Assembly: GCA_020636095.1 (NCBI GenBank)
Contig: JACJYN010000003.1
Coordinates: 930,001 to 994,000, forward strand
Length of the DNA: 64,000 bases
Direction: 5' to 3'
Origin: Lewinellaceae bacterium
GTDB taxonomy: Bacteria; Bacteroidota; Bacteroidia; Chitinophagales; Saprospiraceae
Within the stretch, counting starts at the first letter, position 1, and the number at the start of each line of letters is the position of its first letter. Below the pieces are notes generated by a model. That model saw nothing but the letters and a program-made list of their open reading frames with translations, had not been told where the DNA came from and ran no database searches. Shown in pieces: positions 16,508 through 26,424 of the stretch. Both the position numbers and the translations under genes were made by a program.

Positions 16508-19500
16508 ATGCCCTTACCCACCAAATTTCGCTCTTTCATCCACTACCTGCTACTGACGGCGGGGGGGCTGTTTGTGCTATTGGTGTTCCTGACCGGCATC
16601 GTGTACTACATCGCCATTTCCGACCAGGAGCGGGTGCCTGCCATCGTCGAGCAGGTGTTTCGGGAAAACCTGGGCGCGGAGGCCACCTTTTCGCATTATC
16701 GCTTTCAATACCTCGACCACTTCCCCTTTTTGTCTCTGGCCCTGGAAGATGTGGTAATGCGCGACCCCTGTTTTCAGGATCACGGCCGGGAATTGCTACG
16801 CATCAAAAAAGTAAGCGCTGTTTTTCGGCCCTGGAAATTGCTGCGCCGGGAATTTGAGATGCGATCCATTGTTGTTGACAGCGCTCGCATACAGCTGTAC
16901 CGTTCGGCGGATGGGTATTTCAACGCCTCTTTTCTTGAGAAAGACTCCCTCGCTTTCCTCAGTGAGGGGGTGGATAGCAGCGCTTCATTTTCTATAGACA
17001 AGGTAAAGGTCAACGGTTTGGTTTTCGATTTTCAGGATGTTCTACGGGGCAAACACTTTCGCTTTGAAGTGCGGCAGTCCGATATCGGGTTGTCTTCCTC
17101 AGATACGGGCCGCCGCCTGCACTTGCGTGGTAAATGGTTCTTCCATGGCCTCCTTTTTAAGCAGGAGAACGGCCCCTATTTTCGGGAGCAGGAGAGCCGG
17201 CTGGCCCTGAATGTCGAATGGGGAGGGCCCCAGGGCGGCATTCGCCTGCTGCCTTCTTCGGCTGTTTTTGGAAAAGATACCTTACATCTGGATGGGGCCT
17301 TCGAAATTGGAGACACCAACCGGATTCGGCTGGCGATCCGCAGCAATGGTATCCTGTTGGATCACGCCCGCCCGCTGCTCGCCGATAACCTGCAAAAAAG
17401 CCTGGCCCCCTTTACCCTCGACCGCCCGGTGCCGGCCACAGTAGCTATCGAAGGGCCTTTGCTGGCCGAAAAGCCACAGCCTATGGAGGTGAATTTTCAG
17501 GTAGAGAACGCCGTTTTGGCCACCGATGCCCTGCGCTTCAGCGGGGCCGCCTTACGCGGGCATTATGTCAATAACTGTGATCCTTCGAGCCCGATCACGG
17601 CCCATAGTGATTGTCTGGATATAGAGCTGCTTAGCGCAAAACTTTTTGACACTATCGCCATCCAGGCGGCCTATCATGCCGAGGATATGAAAGCCCCTCA
17701 GACGGAGGTACACGCTAAACTGGAAGTTCCGCTGGTGAATATGAATGGTTTTCTGCCCCCGGGGCAGCTTCAGTTCCGGGGTGGGCAGGCAGAATTGGAC
17801 TTTTCGTTCTCTGGCCGCATGGACAACCCATTGGCCTCCCCGGCCGATCAGCCTGAAATACAGGCCAGGGGTGAAGGGTGGATTCGGCAAGCTACCCTGG
17901 AATATCTGCCCGGAAGCCTCCAAATGAATAACCTCAACGCCGGTTTTAGTTTTGATAAACAAAACCTTTCCATTCATAGCCTGCAGCTTAGCATAGACGG
18001 GAACCCTTATCAAGTGCGGGGCCGGGTATACGGCCTCATGGCTTCCTTGCTCGGAAAAAAAGAACGCTTGTTTGCCAGTCTTGATGTACAAACGGCTCAC
18101 CTGGACTTTGCCTCTTTTTTTTCAAAGCAGCAGCAGGACGCGCTCGGGAGGATTCGGCAGGGTACGGATGCATCAGCCCTGCTAAACCGGCTGGACGCCG
18201 AATTGCGGGTAAGCGCGGATGAAGTGAGCTATCGGAAAATGACAGCTACCAACGTCACCTTAGCCGGCCGACGGCTGAGTGCCTGCACAACGGGTAAGGG
18301 GCCTTGCCTGCTGATCGACAGCCTCTCCGCCACCATTTTTAAAAACATTCCGGTGCGGGCCTCTTTTCAGGTGGACGGCCTGGACGACCCCATGATGAGC
18401 ATGAGCCTTCAACTGGACCTGCCGCTGGCGGACCTCAATCCTATGCTGCCACCCCAAAAGCTGCGCCTGAACAGTGGCGGCCTCAATCTGAAAATGCACT
18501 ATCAGGGCCGGCTCAATGAATACGCTGCCCTCGATGTCAGCGCGTTAAAAGGGGAGATGCGGGGCGATGCCATCATCACCGGCGCCAGCGTCGATTATCT
18601 ACCCAGAGGATACGAATTCAGGCGTCTCAACGGAGCCTTTCACTTTGATGATAAGAACCTGTGGATCGATACGCTCGGCTTTGTATTGAATGGAAACCAG
18701 GCAATGGGCAACGGCCGGGTAGAGGGCCTGCTGCCCTTCATTTTTAAACCGGATAATAAACTCCGTTCGGCCCTGAATCTCCGTGTTCCTGAGCTGGACC
18801 TCAACCGCTTCCCTTCCGGCGGGCGGGCGGCGCCGGGCGGCGGCAAGCAAACCGCCAATCCTACCCGGATCACCCATGCACTGGAAGCGGCGCTGGCCGC
18901 TATCGAGGGCGAGCTCACTGTGAAGGCTGAAAAACTGCACTTCCGCACCATGACCCTCGATGAGGTAGCTTTTAAAGGGCAGTTATTATCTGCATGTGAA
19001 AACCAGGATACTGCCAATGGCTGTGTGCAAGTAGAACAATTGTCGGGCAAGCTTTTTGGCACCGCTGCTTTTAATGCTACCCTGGCCGTTACCAACCTGG
19101 CGGACCCTTATATCGCAGCCGACGTACAAGTCGATATGCCGCTGAAGGAGCTGAACCGAATGTTTGCCCCCGGCCAATTCCGGTTCAGTAAGGGAGATGT
19201 GTCAGTCAACTTCCATTACAAAGGGCGGGCGCAGGAACATTTTGATGTAGAGCGGGCTTTGCTGAATGCACAGCTTGAAGGGACGGGGCAAATTACCGAA
19301 GGAGCTTTTGAGTACAAACCTAAAGGTTACCAGTTCAGTGCAGTAAACACCCGGTTTGAATTCGATGAGAAGGACCTCTTTATAAAAGACATTCAATTGC
19401 AGTTGAATGACAATAAGATGGAGGGCAACGGCAGGTTTCATGGCTTCCTGCCCTTCCTCTTTTTGCCCGACAGGGAGTTGGAAACTTCGCTGGAAGTTTC

Positions 19501-20380
19501 CGCCGCCGAATTTGATTTTGGAAAATTCAAGGCACCCCAGAAGTTTCTGCAGCCTTCGGCGGAAAAACCCCAGGATTCGACCGCAGTGACCCGCCTGGTT
19601 TATGCCGGCCTGGAAAACATCCGGGCTCACCTCCACCTCAGCATCGACAGCGTGAAATACCGCAATTTCCGGGCCACCAACATAAAAGGCGACCTGACGA
19701 TGAAACCGGGTATGTTGCGCTTTGAAGATACGGAAATGGCCCTTTGTGACGGCGCTTTCCGGCTGAACGGGCGGATTCAGGGCCTGGAGGAGAACAAGCC
19801 GGATATAGATGTTCAGGTACAGTTTCGCAATACTGATATCCACAAGGTATTCCTGGCCTTCGACAACTTTGGGCAGGAAGGCCTGACCGCTCGAAATATC
19901 GAAGGGCGGCTCAATGCCGACATTCGCTTCAGCGCCCGCGCCAACGCCAATTACGATCTGCTGCCCGCCTCCATGAAGGGCCAGTTTGGGCTGAAAGTGG
20001 AAAATGGAGCGCTGATCAACCTGCCGGCCCTGGATTCCCTGCAGGGATTTCTCCTCCGCGGCCGAGGCTTGTCCAATATACAGTTTGCCACCTTGGAAAA
20101 CGCTTTTGAACTGAAAGGACAGGATCTTCTGGTTGACCGCTTCTTTGTCGCGTCCACCGCCTTATCCTTTGGCGTGGAAGGGCGCTATGCCCTCGGCGAT
20201 GCCTCCGATACGGACCTGCTCTTTGAAGTGCCGGTCGCCAATCTCTTCTGGCAGGGTAAGGAAGTGGACGCTTTGGAAAAGCTGCACTTCAAAAAGCGAG
20301 GCCTTTCCATTCTGTTACGAGCTACCGATAATGAGGAGGGCGGGCTGAACTTTAAGTGGGTGCTGTCGAAAGGCAAGTAA
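16508..20380 (+). CDS. very long AsmA-like envelope protein
   Basis: About 1290 residues from ATG 16508 (MPLPTKFRSF), chosen because a transmembrane anchor (about 10-35) follows immediately; an ATG at 16457 adds 17 unlikely residues. After the anchor comes an AsmA N-terminal region, then at least three repeated units. Each opens with a phrase like LRVSADEVSYRKMTATNVTL, ends its first part with a LSAC Cys, and has a GNGRVEGLLPFIFKPD-type segment. AsmA/TamB/YhdP relatives form long periplasmic grooves that bridge the membranes for lipid movement. The C-terminus has the usual AsmA-C pattern (LTARNIEGRLNADIRFSA). Family confident, transported lipid unknown. Confidence 0.82.
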   Translation: MPLPTKFRSFIHYLLLTAGGLFVLLVFLTGIVYYIAISDQERVPAIVEQVFRENLGAEATFSHYRFQYLDHFPFLSLALEDVVMRDPCFQDHGRELLRIKKVSAVFRPWKLLRREFEMRSIVVDSARIQLYRSADGYFNASFLEKDSLAFLSEGVDSSASFSIDKVKVNGLVFDFQDVLRGKHFRFEVRQSDIGLSSSDTGRRLHLRGKWFFHGLLFKQENGPYFREQESRLALNVEWGGPQGGIRLLPSSAVFGKDTLHLDGAFEIGDTNRIRLAIRSNGILLDHARPLLADNLQKSLAPFTLDRPVPATVAIEGPLLAEKPQPMEVNFQVENAVLATDALRFSGAALRGHYVNNCDPSSPITAHSDCLDIELLSAKLFDTIAIQAAYHAEDMKAPQTEVHAKLEVPLVNMNGFLPPGQLQFRGGQAELDFSFSGRMDNPLASPADQPEIQARGEGWIRQATLEYLPGSLQMNNLNAGFSFDKQNLSIHSLQLSIDGNPYQVRGRVYGLMASLLGKKERLFASLDVQTAHLDFASFFSKQQQDALGRIRQGTDASALLNRLDAELRVSADEVSYRKMTATNVTLAGRRLSACTTGKGPCLLIDSLSATIFKNIPVRASFQVDGLDDPMMSMSLQLDLPLADLNPMLPPQKLRLNSGGLNLKMHYQGRLNEYAALDVSALKGEMRGDAIITGASVDYLPRGYEFRRLNGAFHFDDKNLWIDTLGFVLNGNQAMGNGRVEGLLPFIFKPDNKLRSALNLRVPELDLNRFPSGGRAAPGGGKQTANPTRITHALEAALAAIEGELTVKAEKLHFRTMTLDEVAFKGQLLSACENQDTANGCVQVEQLSGKLFGTAAFNATLAVTNLADPYIAADVQVDMPLKELNRMFAPGQFRFSKGDVSVNFHYKGRAQEHFDVERALLNAQLEGTGQITEGAFEYKPKGYQFSAVNTRFEFDEKDLFIKDIQLQLNDNKMEGNGRFHGFLPFLFLPDRELETSLEVSAAEFDFGKFKAPQKFLQPSAEKPQDSTAVTRLVYAGLENIRAHLHLSIDSVKYRNFRATNIKGDLTMKPGMLRFEDTEMALCDGAFRLNGRIQGLEENKPDIDVQVQFRNTDIHKVFLAFDNFGQEGLTARNIEGRLNADIRFSARANANYDLLPASMKGQFGLKVENGALINLPALDSLQGFLLRGRGLSNIQFATLENAFELKGQDLLVDRFFVASTALSFGVEGRYALGDASDTDLLFEVPVANLFWQGKEVDALEKLHFKKRGLSILLRATDNEEGGLNFKWVLSKGK

Positions 20381-20482
20381 AAGCATATTTAGATTGCATT
20401 AAACCGGGGCTCAAGTCGCTTCGCTCGTGTCCTATTGGCGTGCGAGTTATAAAATAAATATGCCTAACTACTTACCTCTCCC

Positions 20483-21580
20483 CTAAAAATAAGCCCTCAC
20501 CATCTGTTCGTACAAGTCCTCCAGCAACTGTTCCACCATATCGTCTTCTTCCATAAAATCTTCATCCTCCACGTTGAGGTATTCCTCCGGAATGGCGCGT
20601 TGATCGCCGGAAGTCCGGACCAGCCGGATCACAGAGCGGGTAGAGGCTACGAAATTGTCGCCAGACAGCCCGCAGTTGGGGGTTAGGCCATCGATGGAGA
20701 CATCAATCTCCCAGGTTGCCGTTTTAGTTTGGGTGATGGTGATGACGTTACCCTCCACCGTTCCGTAGGCCGGCACTTCGGTTTCATGGCCGGCGGTGTC
20801 GGCCACGGTTTGGTAAGCTACAATCACTTCTTTATTATAATCTTCGTCCCCTTTTTCTTCAGCAATGTCGATTTCCAGCGAATTGAACCGGATTTCGATG
20901 GCGCAGTCTGCATTTTTCACCGGCTCGTCCACGGCTACGCGGAGGAAGCCACCACTCATATCTGCCAGGCCCCCGAATACCCGGTTGATCTCCCAGTGAT
21001 AAGTGATGTCAAAAGGGGCATCGATCTCCACTTTGTAATAAATGATGCCTTTCTTAAATGCCAGCTGAGTGAGGGAGTCCAGTTCGGCAAGTCTGGTTTC
21101 GGCATAAAACCGGGCTTTGGTAAAGGCCCCGTGCGCGTGTTGGGCGTACTGCTTCAAGCCCGTGGATTCAGCCCGGGCCAGATCGCCCTTGCCTTGTTCG
21201 AAATAATAGCTGAATAAACGTTTTCTCAGTGATTGGGCTTGTTGCGGCAAGACATAGCGTTCCTTTTCAAAGGAGTTGGGAAGGAAAACAAGGGCTTCAC
21301 CGATCTTATTTTGCAGTTCGGTATTGATGTCCAGCGCCGCTTTCCAGTCTTCCGGCTCTGAAGAGCCGGCCAGGCGCCGGCTTTCGCTGCCCTGTTGCTC
21401 CAGGAGGTTTTCCAGCGACTGCTGCAAAACAGTGCGCGTCTCTTTGTCTCCCTTGCCTTTGCTTATATCCGACAATGACAGTTTGTAGGCTTTCTCGTAG
21501 TCCTGATTGTCAAAAGCCTTTTGAGGGCTGCCGCAGGCAGTGAATAGGGCCAGGACGATGAACAGTGTTCTTGGTTGCAT
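20483..21580 (-). CDS. hypothetical lipoprotein
   Basis: A 365-residue lipoprotein (lipobox LFTAC, Cys16). The first half is helical and charged (KAYKLSLSDISKGKGDKETR), like TPR or SEL1-type helices. The second half is beta-rich (GIIYYKVEIDAPFDITYHWE). It ends in a very acidic helix. I do not recognise a named family; similar Bacteroidota lipoproteins are annotated only as hypothetical. It converges on the AsmA gene (102 bp between stops) and its start faces the palindromic element at 21707. Likely outer- or inner-membrane anchored. Confidence 0.75.
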   Translation of the reverse strand: MQPRTLFIVLALFTACGSPQKAFDNQDYEKAYKLSLSDISKGKGDKETRTVLQQSLENLLEQQGSESRRLAGSSEPEDWKAALDINTELQNKIGEALVFLPNSFEKERYVLPQQAQSLRKRLFSYYFEQGKGDLARAESTGLKQYAQHAHGAFTKARFYAETRLAELDSLTQLAFKKGIIYYKVEIDAPFDITYHWEINRVFGGLADMSGGFLRVAVDEPVKNADCAIEIRFNSLEIDIAEEKGDEDYNKEVIVAYQTVADTAGHETEVPAYGTVEGNVITITQTKTATWEIDVSIDGLTPNCGLSGDNFVASTRSVIRLVRTSGDQRAIPEEYLNVEDEDFMEEDDMVEQLLEDLYEQMVRAYF

Positions 21581-21706
21581 TTTTTTGCCGATAAAATTTA
21601 TTACCCTGTTAAATAAGTATTTATGGCTGACAATGTAAAAAAACTACCCGAATACCGGCAAAATTCAAAAGAAAACAAACAACAAACAAACCGTCCTCCC
21701 GCTTAC

Positions 21707-21871
21707 CTTAGGGGCCGGAGAAAAATAAGTTCCCCGTTTCAGGCCAGAGATTTTGTCGCTGGACAAGGCGCGAAGAACGCGCATAGCCCAGCTACGCAAG
21801 TGATGAGCAACGCAGTACAGCGGCAAAAGATCGGCATCAAATGGGGAAGTTATTCTTCGCCGGGCCCTTAG
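21707..21871. repeat. 165-bp palindromic element (CTTAGGGGCCGG family)
   Basis: Starts CTTAGGGGCCGGAGAAAAATAAGTTCCCC and ends GGGGAAGTTATTCTTCGCCGGGCCCTTAG, the inverted form. The middle holds ACAAGGCGCGAAGAACGCGC and GAGCAACGCAGTA, found inverted inside the element at 55707-55871. Its right end supplies the stop codon of the TPR gene at 21868. A one-ended copy lies at 27956-27985. Confidence 0.75.
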
Positions 21872-23169
21872 AGGCGGCTCAGCTGCGTTTCAATCTCCTT
21901 AGCCACCACCGGCCCCAGCTCGAAGGAAGCATCCAGCGCCGCATTCAATTGCATGTTAGCGTCCTCCTTCCGGCCATTTTCCCTGAGAATGACGCCGGCG
22001 TGGTATAAGGCTTTCGGCTCACCGGTCTGTCCGATGACGTGCTTTTCCATTATATCCAACGCCTCCGCTTTGTTTCCTTTGCGATACGCCGCCCAGGCCA
22101 ACAGTTGGTAAGACATGGGGTGGGGGCGCTCTTTAACCTCTTGCCGGGCTATCTGCCATGCTTCGGCTGCCTCCCCTTCGTCGCTTTTCAGTTGGCAGAG
22201 GTAGCTTTTGTACATATTGCCGTATTGGGCTTTGGAGGCTTCGGCGATAAACTGCTTTTTATATTTTTCTTCCGTAGACTTATCTTGCTCATAAGCGGCT
22301 ATTTCCGCCAGGAGCAGATCGTAGTCTGGCACCGGGTGGATGGATTGGAGGAAATTGAGTATTCGCCGGGCCTCTCCAGTGTTTTTATCCTGTGAAAAAG
22401 CGATCCAGGCAATGCCCTTGAGGGCGTGCAGGTCCGCTGGGTTGTAGTGCAGGGCTTCCAGATAAGTTCCATAAGACTTTTTCACTTTGCCCTGATGCCC
22501 GTACATATCCGCCAGGTTGGACAAGGACCAGTTGATGACAGCGGCGTCGCCGGAGGCTTTTGCCAAATCGGCCGCCTTTTCCATACAGCGGACCGCTTCA
22601 TCCAGTTCATCGGCCTGGTCGTGGAGTTTGACTTCCCGGATGAGGTAGTCAAAGTGCGAACGGGAGGCGATATCTCTCAGCAGGAGTTCCGCTTCCAGTA
22701 AGTTGCCTCTTTCCAGCATAACATCCGCCAACATCAGAGAGGAGGCGAATTTGTTTTGGCCAATGCCAAAAGCTTCCCGGATATAACTTTCCGATTCCCG
22801 GAAGGCGTGGCGGGTAACGGCGTTGGCCGCCAGCGATTGCAAAACGCCCACCTGCCCGGGCAGGCGCTTATTGATCTGCTGTAACAGGCTATCGGACCGC
22901 CTTAGTTGGCCGATGTCGCCCGAAAGTTTGAAGCCGGCGGCATACAGGCCGGCCAGTTTTTTTTGGAACACAAAATTGCCAGGGGCGGCGTCCAGCTTTT
23001 GCTCCCAGAATTCAATGCGGGAGCCTAGTTCTTTTTGGCTTTTTTGCAGGTGTTCTTCGTTCAGATAAGGATCGTAATCTGTACTATGGGCAATCCGGTT
23101 CTCTGGGATTACAAGGATCGCCGCTAAAACGGTGAGGATAGACAATAGGATAAAAGCGATATTTTTCAT
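21868..23169 (-). CDS. membrane-anchored TPR protein
   Basis: A 433-residue protein with an N-terminal hydrophobic segment (3-22, signal anchor or signal peptide) and TPR-like helices throughout, for example LFRDIA-type pairs, NLADMYGHQGKVKKSYGTYL and LAWAAYRKGNKAEALDIM. Several units follow the W/L/G/Y/A/F/A/P TPR spacing. It is probably a periplasmic scaffold. The stop codon lies inside the palindromic repeat at 21707-21871, so the last residues may have been altered by that element. It is transcribed towards the lipoprotein gene at 20483, but 287 bp separate them. Confidence 0.75.
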   Translation of the reverse strand: MKNIAFILLSILTVLAAILVIPENRIAHSTDYDPYLNEEHLQKSQKELGSRIEFWEQKLDAAPGNFVFQKKLAGLYAAGFKLSGDIGQLRRSDSLLQQINKRLPGQVGVLQSLAANAVTRHAFRESESYIREAFGIGQNKFASSLMLADVMLERGNLLEAELLLRDIASRSHFDYLIREVKLHDQADELDEAVRCMEKAADLAKASGDAAVINWSLSNLADMYGHQGKVKKSYGTYLEALHYNPADLHALKGIAWIAFSQDKNTGEARRILNFLQSIHPVPDYDLLLAEIAAYEQDKSTEEKYKKQFIAEASKAQYGNMYKSYLCQLKSDEGEAAEAWQIARQEVKERPHPMSYQLLAWAAYRKGNKAEALDIMEKHVIGQTGEPKALYHAGVILRENGRKEDANMQLNAALDASFELGPVVAKEIETQLSRL

Positions 23170-23344
23170 TGCGCAGAGGTTGTAAGAGCTGTTTGGAGGA
23201 TTTTCTTATCGATTGCTTCCGCGTTCTTTGGCGGACGCTGCGGTTTTTCGCCCAGCGTACAAAAGAACGCAAAGGAGTGGAATGGGCCGCCGGTTACGGG
23301 TTGTCTATGGAGGGAACAACCCATAACCGGCAACCGACAAACCA

Positions 23345-23875
23345 TTAGTGCGGCGTAGCCAGATACGGGAAAGTATTCAGGAATGCCTTGTCATTGGCGT
23401 CTACGTTGTCATCGGCCAGGCCGGGGTTGCCGGTGCCTTCCGGGCCTCCGAAGATGAGCAGCAATTCTACTGAGATCACATCGTCTGCCAGTGCGCGGCC
23501 AGTCAGTACATTGGCGCCGTCGAAGAAGGTGGTTTTCCCCTGGGTGGACACGGTCAGTACATCGGTTGCCAGGACACTGGTAAAGGTAGCGGCATCCAGG
23601 CCTAAGGCGTTGGTGCTGTAGGCGGGGTTCAGCGCGAGGAGTTGGTCGTTGAACTTGCCGGCGAAAGCGGCGCCTTGCTTCGAAGGCGTAGTTACGTTAA
23701 AGCCGTCCTTATCGCCAGCGCTTACAAAGACTGTGTTGATGGCGGGCCGCCCCATCTGGTCTTCCTGCATGTAGCGGCTGTCGTCGATGGTAATCGGGTC
23801 ATCTTCATTGCAGGCGGTAAAGGATAAGGCCATTACAGTTAGGGCCAGAAATCCTGTTTTTAATATACTTTTCAT
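23345..23875 (-). CDS. DUF4331-family lipoprotein, C-terminal half
   Basis: A 176-residue lipoprotein (lipobox SFTAC, followed by NEDD, an acidic tail like the Bacteroidota lipoprotein export signal). It contains the C-terminal hallmark of DUF4331: QMGRPAINTVF near its start, GRALADDVISVELLL, and the closing LADDNVDANDKAFLNTFPYL. The N-terminal half of the same domain is encoded by the neighbouring ORF at 24185-24841. As each half has its own export signal and stop, they look like two deliberately separate proteins that may assemble. The function of DUF4331 is unknown. Confidence 0.82.
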   Translation of the reverse strand: MKSILKTGFLALTVMALSFTACNEDDPITIDDSRYMQEDQMGRPAINTVFVSAGDKDGFNVTTPSKQGAAFAGKFNDQLLALNPAYSTNALGLDAATFTSVLATDVLTVSTQGKTTFFDGANVLTGRALADDVISVELLLIFGGPEGTGNPGLADDNVDANDKAFLNTFPYLATPH

Positions 23876-23908
23876 GGTCTGAAATTATTTTCTAAAGTGA
23901 TCGTAATT

Positions 23909-24040
23909 ATTCAGCATTTCGCTTTTAGCGGTTCGCTATTCGCAGTGCCATGTCTCCAAAGGCAGGAATCCAGGCTTAAAGAACCCGTTCTCTGCTCTGG
24001 ATTCGGGTTTTAGCGAACGGCGAGCTGCGGATTGCTGAAT
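23909..24040. repeat. TTCGC-rich palindromic element between the DUF4331 genes
   Basis: Bounded by ATTCAGCA and TGCTGAAT. Inside, CGCTTTTAGCGGTTCGC faces TTTTAGCGAACGGCGAGC, and AATCCAG and CTGGATT face each other. The outer 8 bp match the ends of the 2700 and 43008 elements, so the families may be related. The rest of 23876-24184 shows no gene. Confidence 0.6.
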
Positions 24041-24184
24041 GGTTGTTCAATTTCTGCAGGCATACAGATTTCCATTATTTTACCTGTATTCAGGCATGCC
24101 TATCCCAGCAGGGAAAGTGCTGTTTCCTGCGAAAAACAGATTTGAAATGTGAGCCGGAGCCCACGTTGACTAAATTGGAGGGGC

Positions 24185-24841
24185 TTAAATCTTTCGCTTG
24201 GATTCCACCCAGGTATTCAGGGTTGCAGCGGAGCCGAGCATAGATTTGGGGACTTCGACGACAACTGAAAGGACGTTGGTTCCGGCAAAGGTATCAGAAC
24301 CGGGGTCGTTGAAACTGGTGGCATTCCCGGCTATGATCTCGCTGTACTGTGCAAAGTCAAAAAAGAACGGGTCGTCCCGTGGGCCGGCGAATACTTTCAT
24401 GCCTTTGCCGGCGCCGGTGATCGCGGACTCGTTGTACTGTGTAATTTCCGCTTCCACCCGGCCGCCGTCGGGTTCTACCTGGCTTATCAAGCCGGTTTCC
24501 ATAGGCATTACGGGGCCGTACACCTGGACTTTACCGTCCCGGAAAGTGGCCTGAATGACGAGGTCTTCCACTGCGTCGCCGGTATTGTCGATGTTGAATT
24601 CGACCATCACCTGCTCGTCGAAGCGGGCGTTGGCGGTAGCTGCCGGGTCCATCAGGCCCCGCAAGTTGGCCACGAACACCATGTTGTCCGGGTTGTCCGG
24701 GCTTTGGAAAGCGTAGTAATCAGTAATGTCCGAAGTAGTAGAAGTAACCGCGGGCGCATCGATGTGGTCAGCCGCCCAGACAATTCCTACGGCGGTGGCG
24801 AGTAAGGCCAAAGCTGTAAGGAGCAAATTCTTCTTTTTCAT
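24185..24841 (-). CDS. DUF4331-family secreted protein, N-terminal half
   Basis: A 218-residue protein with a signal peptide cleaved after VWA; mature start ADHIDAPAVTSTTSDITDYY, the usual opening of DUF4331. A later VFAGPRDDPFFFDFAQY segment is also diagnostic. Typical family members continue with the GRP...DDNVDANDK half, which is here a separate ORF 309 bp downstream (23345). It ends naturally (LNTWVESKRKI) with no sign of frameshift. Likely periplasmic or surface-located, perhaps working with its other half. Function unknown. Confidence 0.82.
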   Translation of the reverse strand: MKKKNLLLTALALLATAVGIVWAADHIDAPAVTSTTSDITDYYAFQSPDNPDNMVFVANLRGLMDPAATANARFDEQVMVEFNIDNTGDAVEDLVIQATFRDGKVQVYGPVMPMETGLISQVEPDGGRVEAEITQYNESAITGAGKGMKVFAGPRDDPFFFDFAQYSEIIAGNATSFNDPGSDTFAGTNVLSVVVEVPKSMLGSAATLNTWVESKRKI

Positions 24842-24953
24842 ATCAATTAATAGTTTTTAAAAATAAATTACTTGTTACATCCCTAGTTACGGAATGGGCA
24901 GGGGGGGGTGGATTAAAAAAAGGCGGATTTTTTTTATTTCTTTTTAAGGCATC

Positions 24954-26048
24954 CTAAACGGTATACAAAACCACCTTTTCCTGCTTCCCTCTCAGTAGCA
25001 GGTCACCGATCTTTCTAGGCTCAAAAGAGTGGGGCGGGATGGAGAGCTTGTCCAGCAAAAATTTAGAAAGTAAAATATTGACTCCGAGTTCGTTGCACTT
25101 CGACTGTATACGGGCGGCGGTGTTGAGCACGTCGCCGGAAAAGGCAATATCCCGTTTTACCACGCCCACTTCGCCAGCCATGACGAAACCGTAATGCAGG
25201 CCTGCCTTAAATTCCGGAGTAACCCCGTAGGTTTCCTGGTAATAAGCGGCCTTACGGCGCAGTGCCAGCTGAATATCAAAGAAGCAATGCAGGCAATTGG
25301 CGTTCTCCATGCCGTTTTTCATCTTCCAGCTGATGACAATCTCGTCGCCCACATACTGATAGATTTCGCCTTTAGCGTTAATGATGGCAGCCGTGGCGTG
25401 GCGAAAAACGTCTTTCAGAAAATTGAAATACAACTCTTCCCCCAGGTTTTCGGCAATAGTAGTGGAAGAACGCAGGTCGAGGAACATAAAAATGCGCTCT
25501 TCCCGCTTGGGGCGGAAATATTTGCCCATCAGGAAAGCCGAAAAGGTGCCCGGCCCGTATTTGTCGCGCACTTGTAAAATGATAAGCGTACCGAGGACGA
25601 CGAAGAGCCAGTAAAGGTAACTGTTGGCTTCATTGCCGGAAAGAAAATGGTAAACCGTTAATTTCAAGACTTCCGGGTCAAAAATAAAGTGCCCCTGCTC
25701 CCGGCGGTTAAAGACCAGGCTATTAATAAGAGAAATAAGGAGGTACAATAGCGTATACGACCAGAAAATGCTGAACAATGCCCAGCCATAGTTTTTGGCC
25801 CTAAGCCATTCTTCCCAGATGAACACCACGGTACTCCCTCCCAGAATGCCGGCCATTATCCCGGTTCTGATGCTGCTTCTCAGGAAAAAGGAATAGGAGA
25901 GGCCACCCAGGTCACAATTGAGATTGATCAGATTGGCATATACGGTCCAGAACTGGAAGGCGGCTATGGCTGTCCATCCGACGGTTATCCAGCATACTTT
26001 TATAATTCCGCTTTTGAATTTGTTGGAAGTGAAGTAGTTCATGCGCAT
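24954..26048 (-). CDS. membrane-bound class III adenylate/guanylate cyclase
   Basis: A 364-residue protein with four predicted transmembrane helices in the first 180 residues and a C-terminal class III nucleotide cyclase domain (about 185-364). Metal-binding Asp residues are in MFLDLRSST and YVGDEIV. The GDVLNTAARI motif supplies the Asn/Arg pair for transition-state binding. The position before the second metal Asp, which is Lys in classical adenylate cyclases, reads Gln (YQYVGD), as in the cyclase of the fusion at 43297. A second start at 26042 is possible. It makes a cyclic nucleotide in response to an unknown membrane signal; the exact product is not certain. Confidence 0.88.
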   Translation of the reverse strand: MRMNYFTSNKFKSGIIKVCWITVGWTAIAAFQFWTVYANLINLNCDLGGLSYSFFLRSSIRTGIMAGILGGSTVVFIWEEWLRAKNYGWALFSIFWSYTLLYLLISLINSLVFNRREQGHFIFDPEVLKLTVYHFLSGNEANSYLYWLFVVLGTLIILQVRDKYGPGTFSAFLMGKYFRPKREERIFMFLDLRSSTTIAENLGEELYFNFLKDVFRHATAAIINAKGEIYQYVGDEIVISWKMKNGMENANCLHCFFDIQLALRRKAAYYQETYGVTPEFKAGLHYGFVMAGEVGVVKRDIAFSGDVLNTAARIQSKCNELGVNILLSKFLLDKLSIPPHSFEPRKIGDLLLRGKQEKVVLYTV

Positions 26049-26130
26049 CCGCTATTTTGAGAATCCCGGGCTTTTTTATATCTGCCCGGCGCTTTTCAAA
26101 GATAGCTATTATACTGATGCATTGAAACTG

Positions 26131-26303
26131 TTTAGCGACGCGCGATTAATAAGTGTCGTGTTTCGATAGGCAAGTGATTTTTTCTTTAGCCAAGGCGAGG
26201 GTTCCCGACCTTAGCAGTGCTAAGGGAGGCGGTTCCTCAACGCAGGATAAAGGAAAAAGCACTCCTAGAAAACCGACAGTTATTGATCGCGCGTCGCTTA
26301 GGT
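26131..26303. repeat. palindromic element with GCGACGCGCGAT ends
   Basis: Starts TTAGCGACGCGCGATTAATAA and ends TTATTGATCGCGCGTCGCTTA, its inverted form. The interior has CAAGGCGAGGGTTCC and GGTTCCTCAACGCAGG. No coding content. Confidence 0.65.
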
Positions 26304-26424
26304 ATTCCGGTTTATGGTTTTCCTGCCTGCTCGCCGCAGGTAGGCAGGCCGGTATTGCCAGGGGCTTCTGGAGGGCGCATCCGGCTGTCAACGACACACA
26401 TCCCACCGCCATACCATCCCACCG

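Noticed and set aside
23345..24841. DUF4331 halves as one gene broken by a frameshift
   Set aside because: Each half has its own start and export signal, and 309 bp of non-coding palindrome lies between.
26146..26424. continuation of the Crp-like fragment as a full gene
   Set aside because: Beyond residue 40 the frame reads a tandem repeat and a palindromic element and has no helix-turn-helix.
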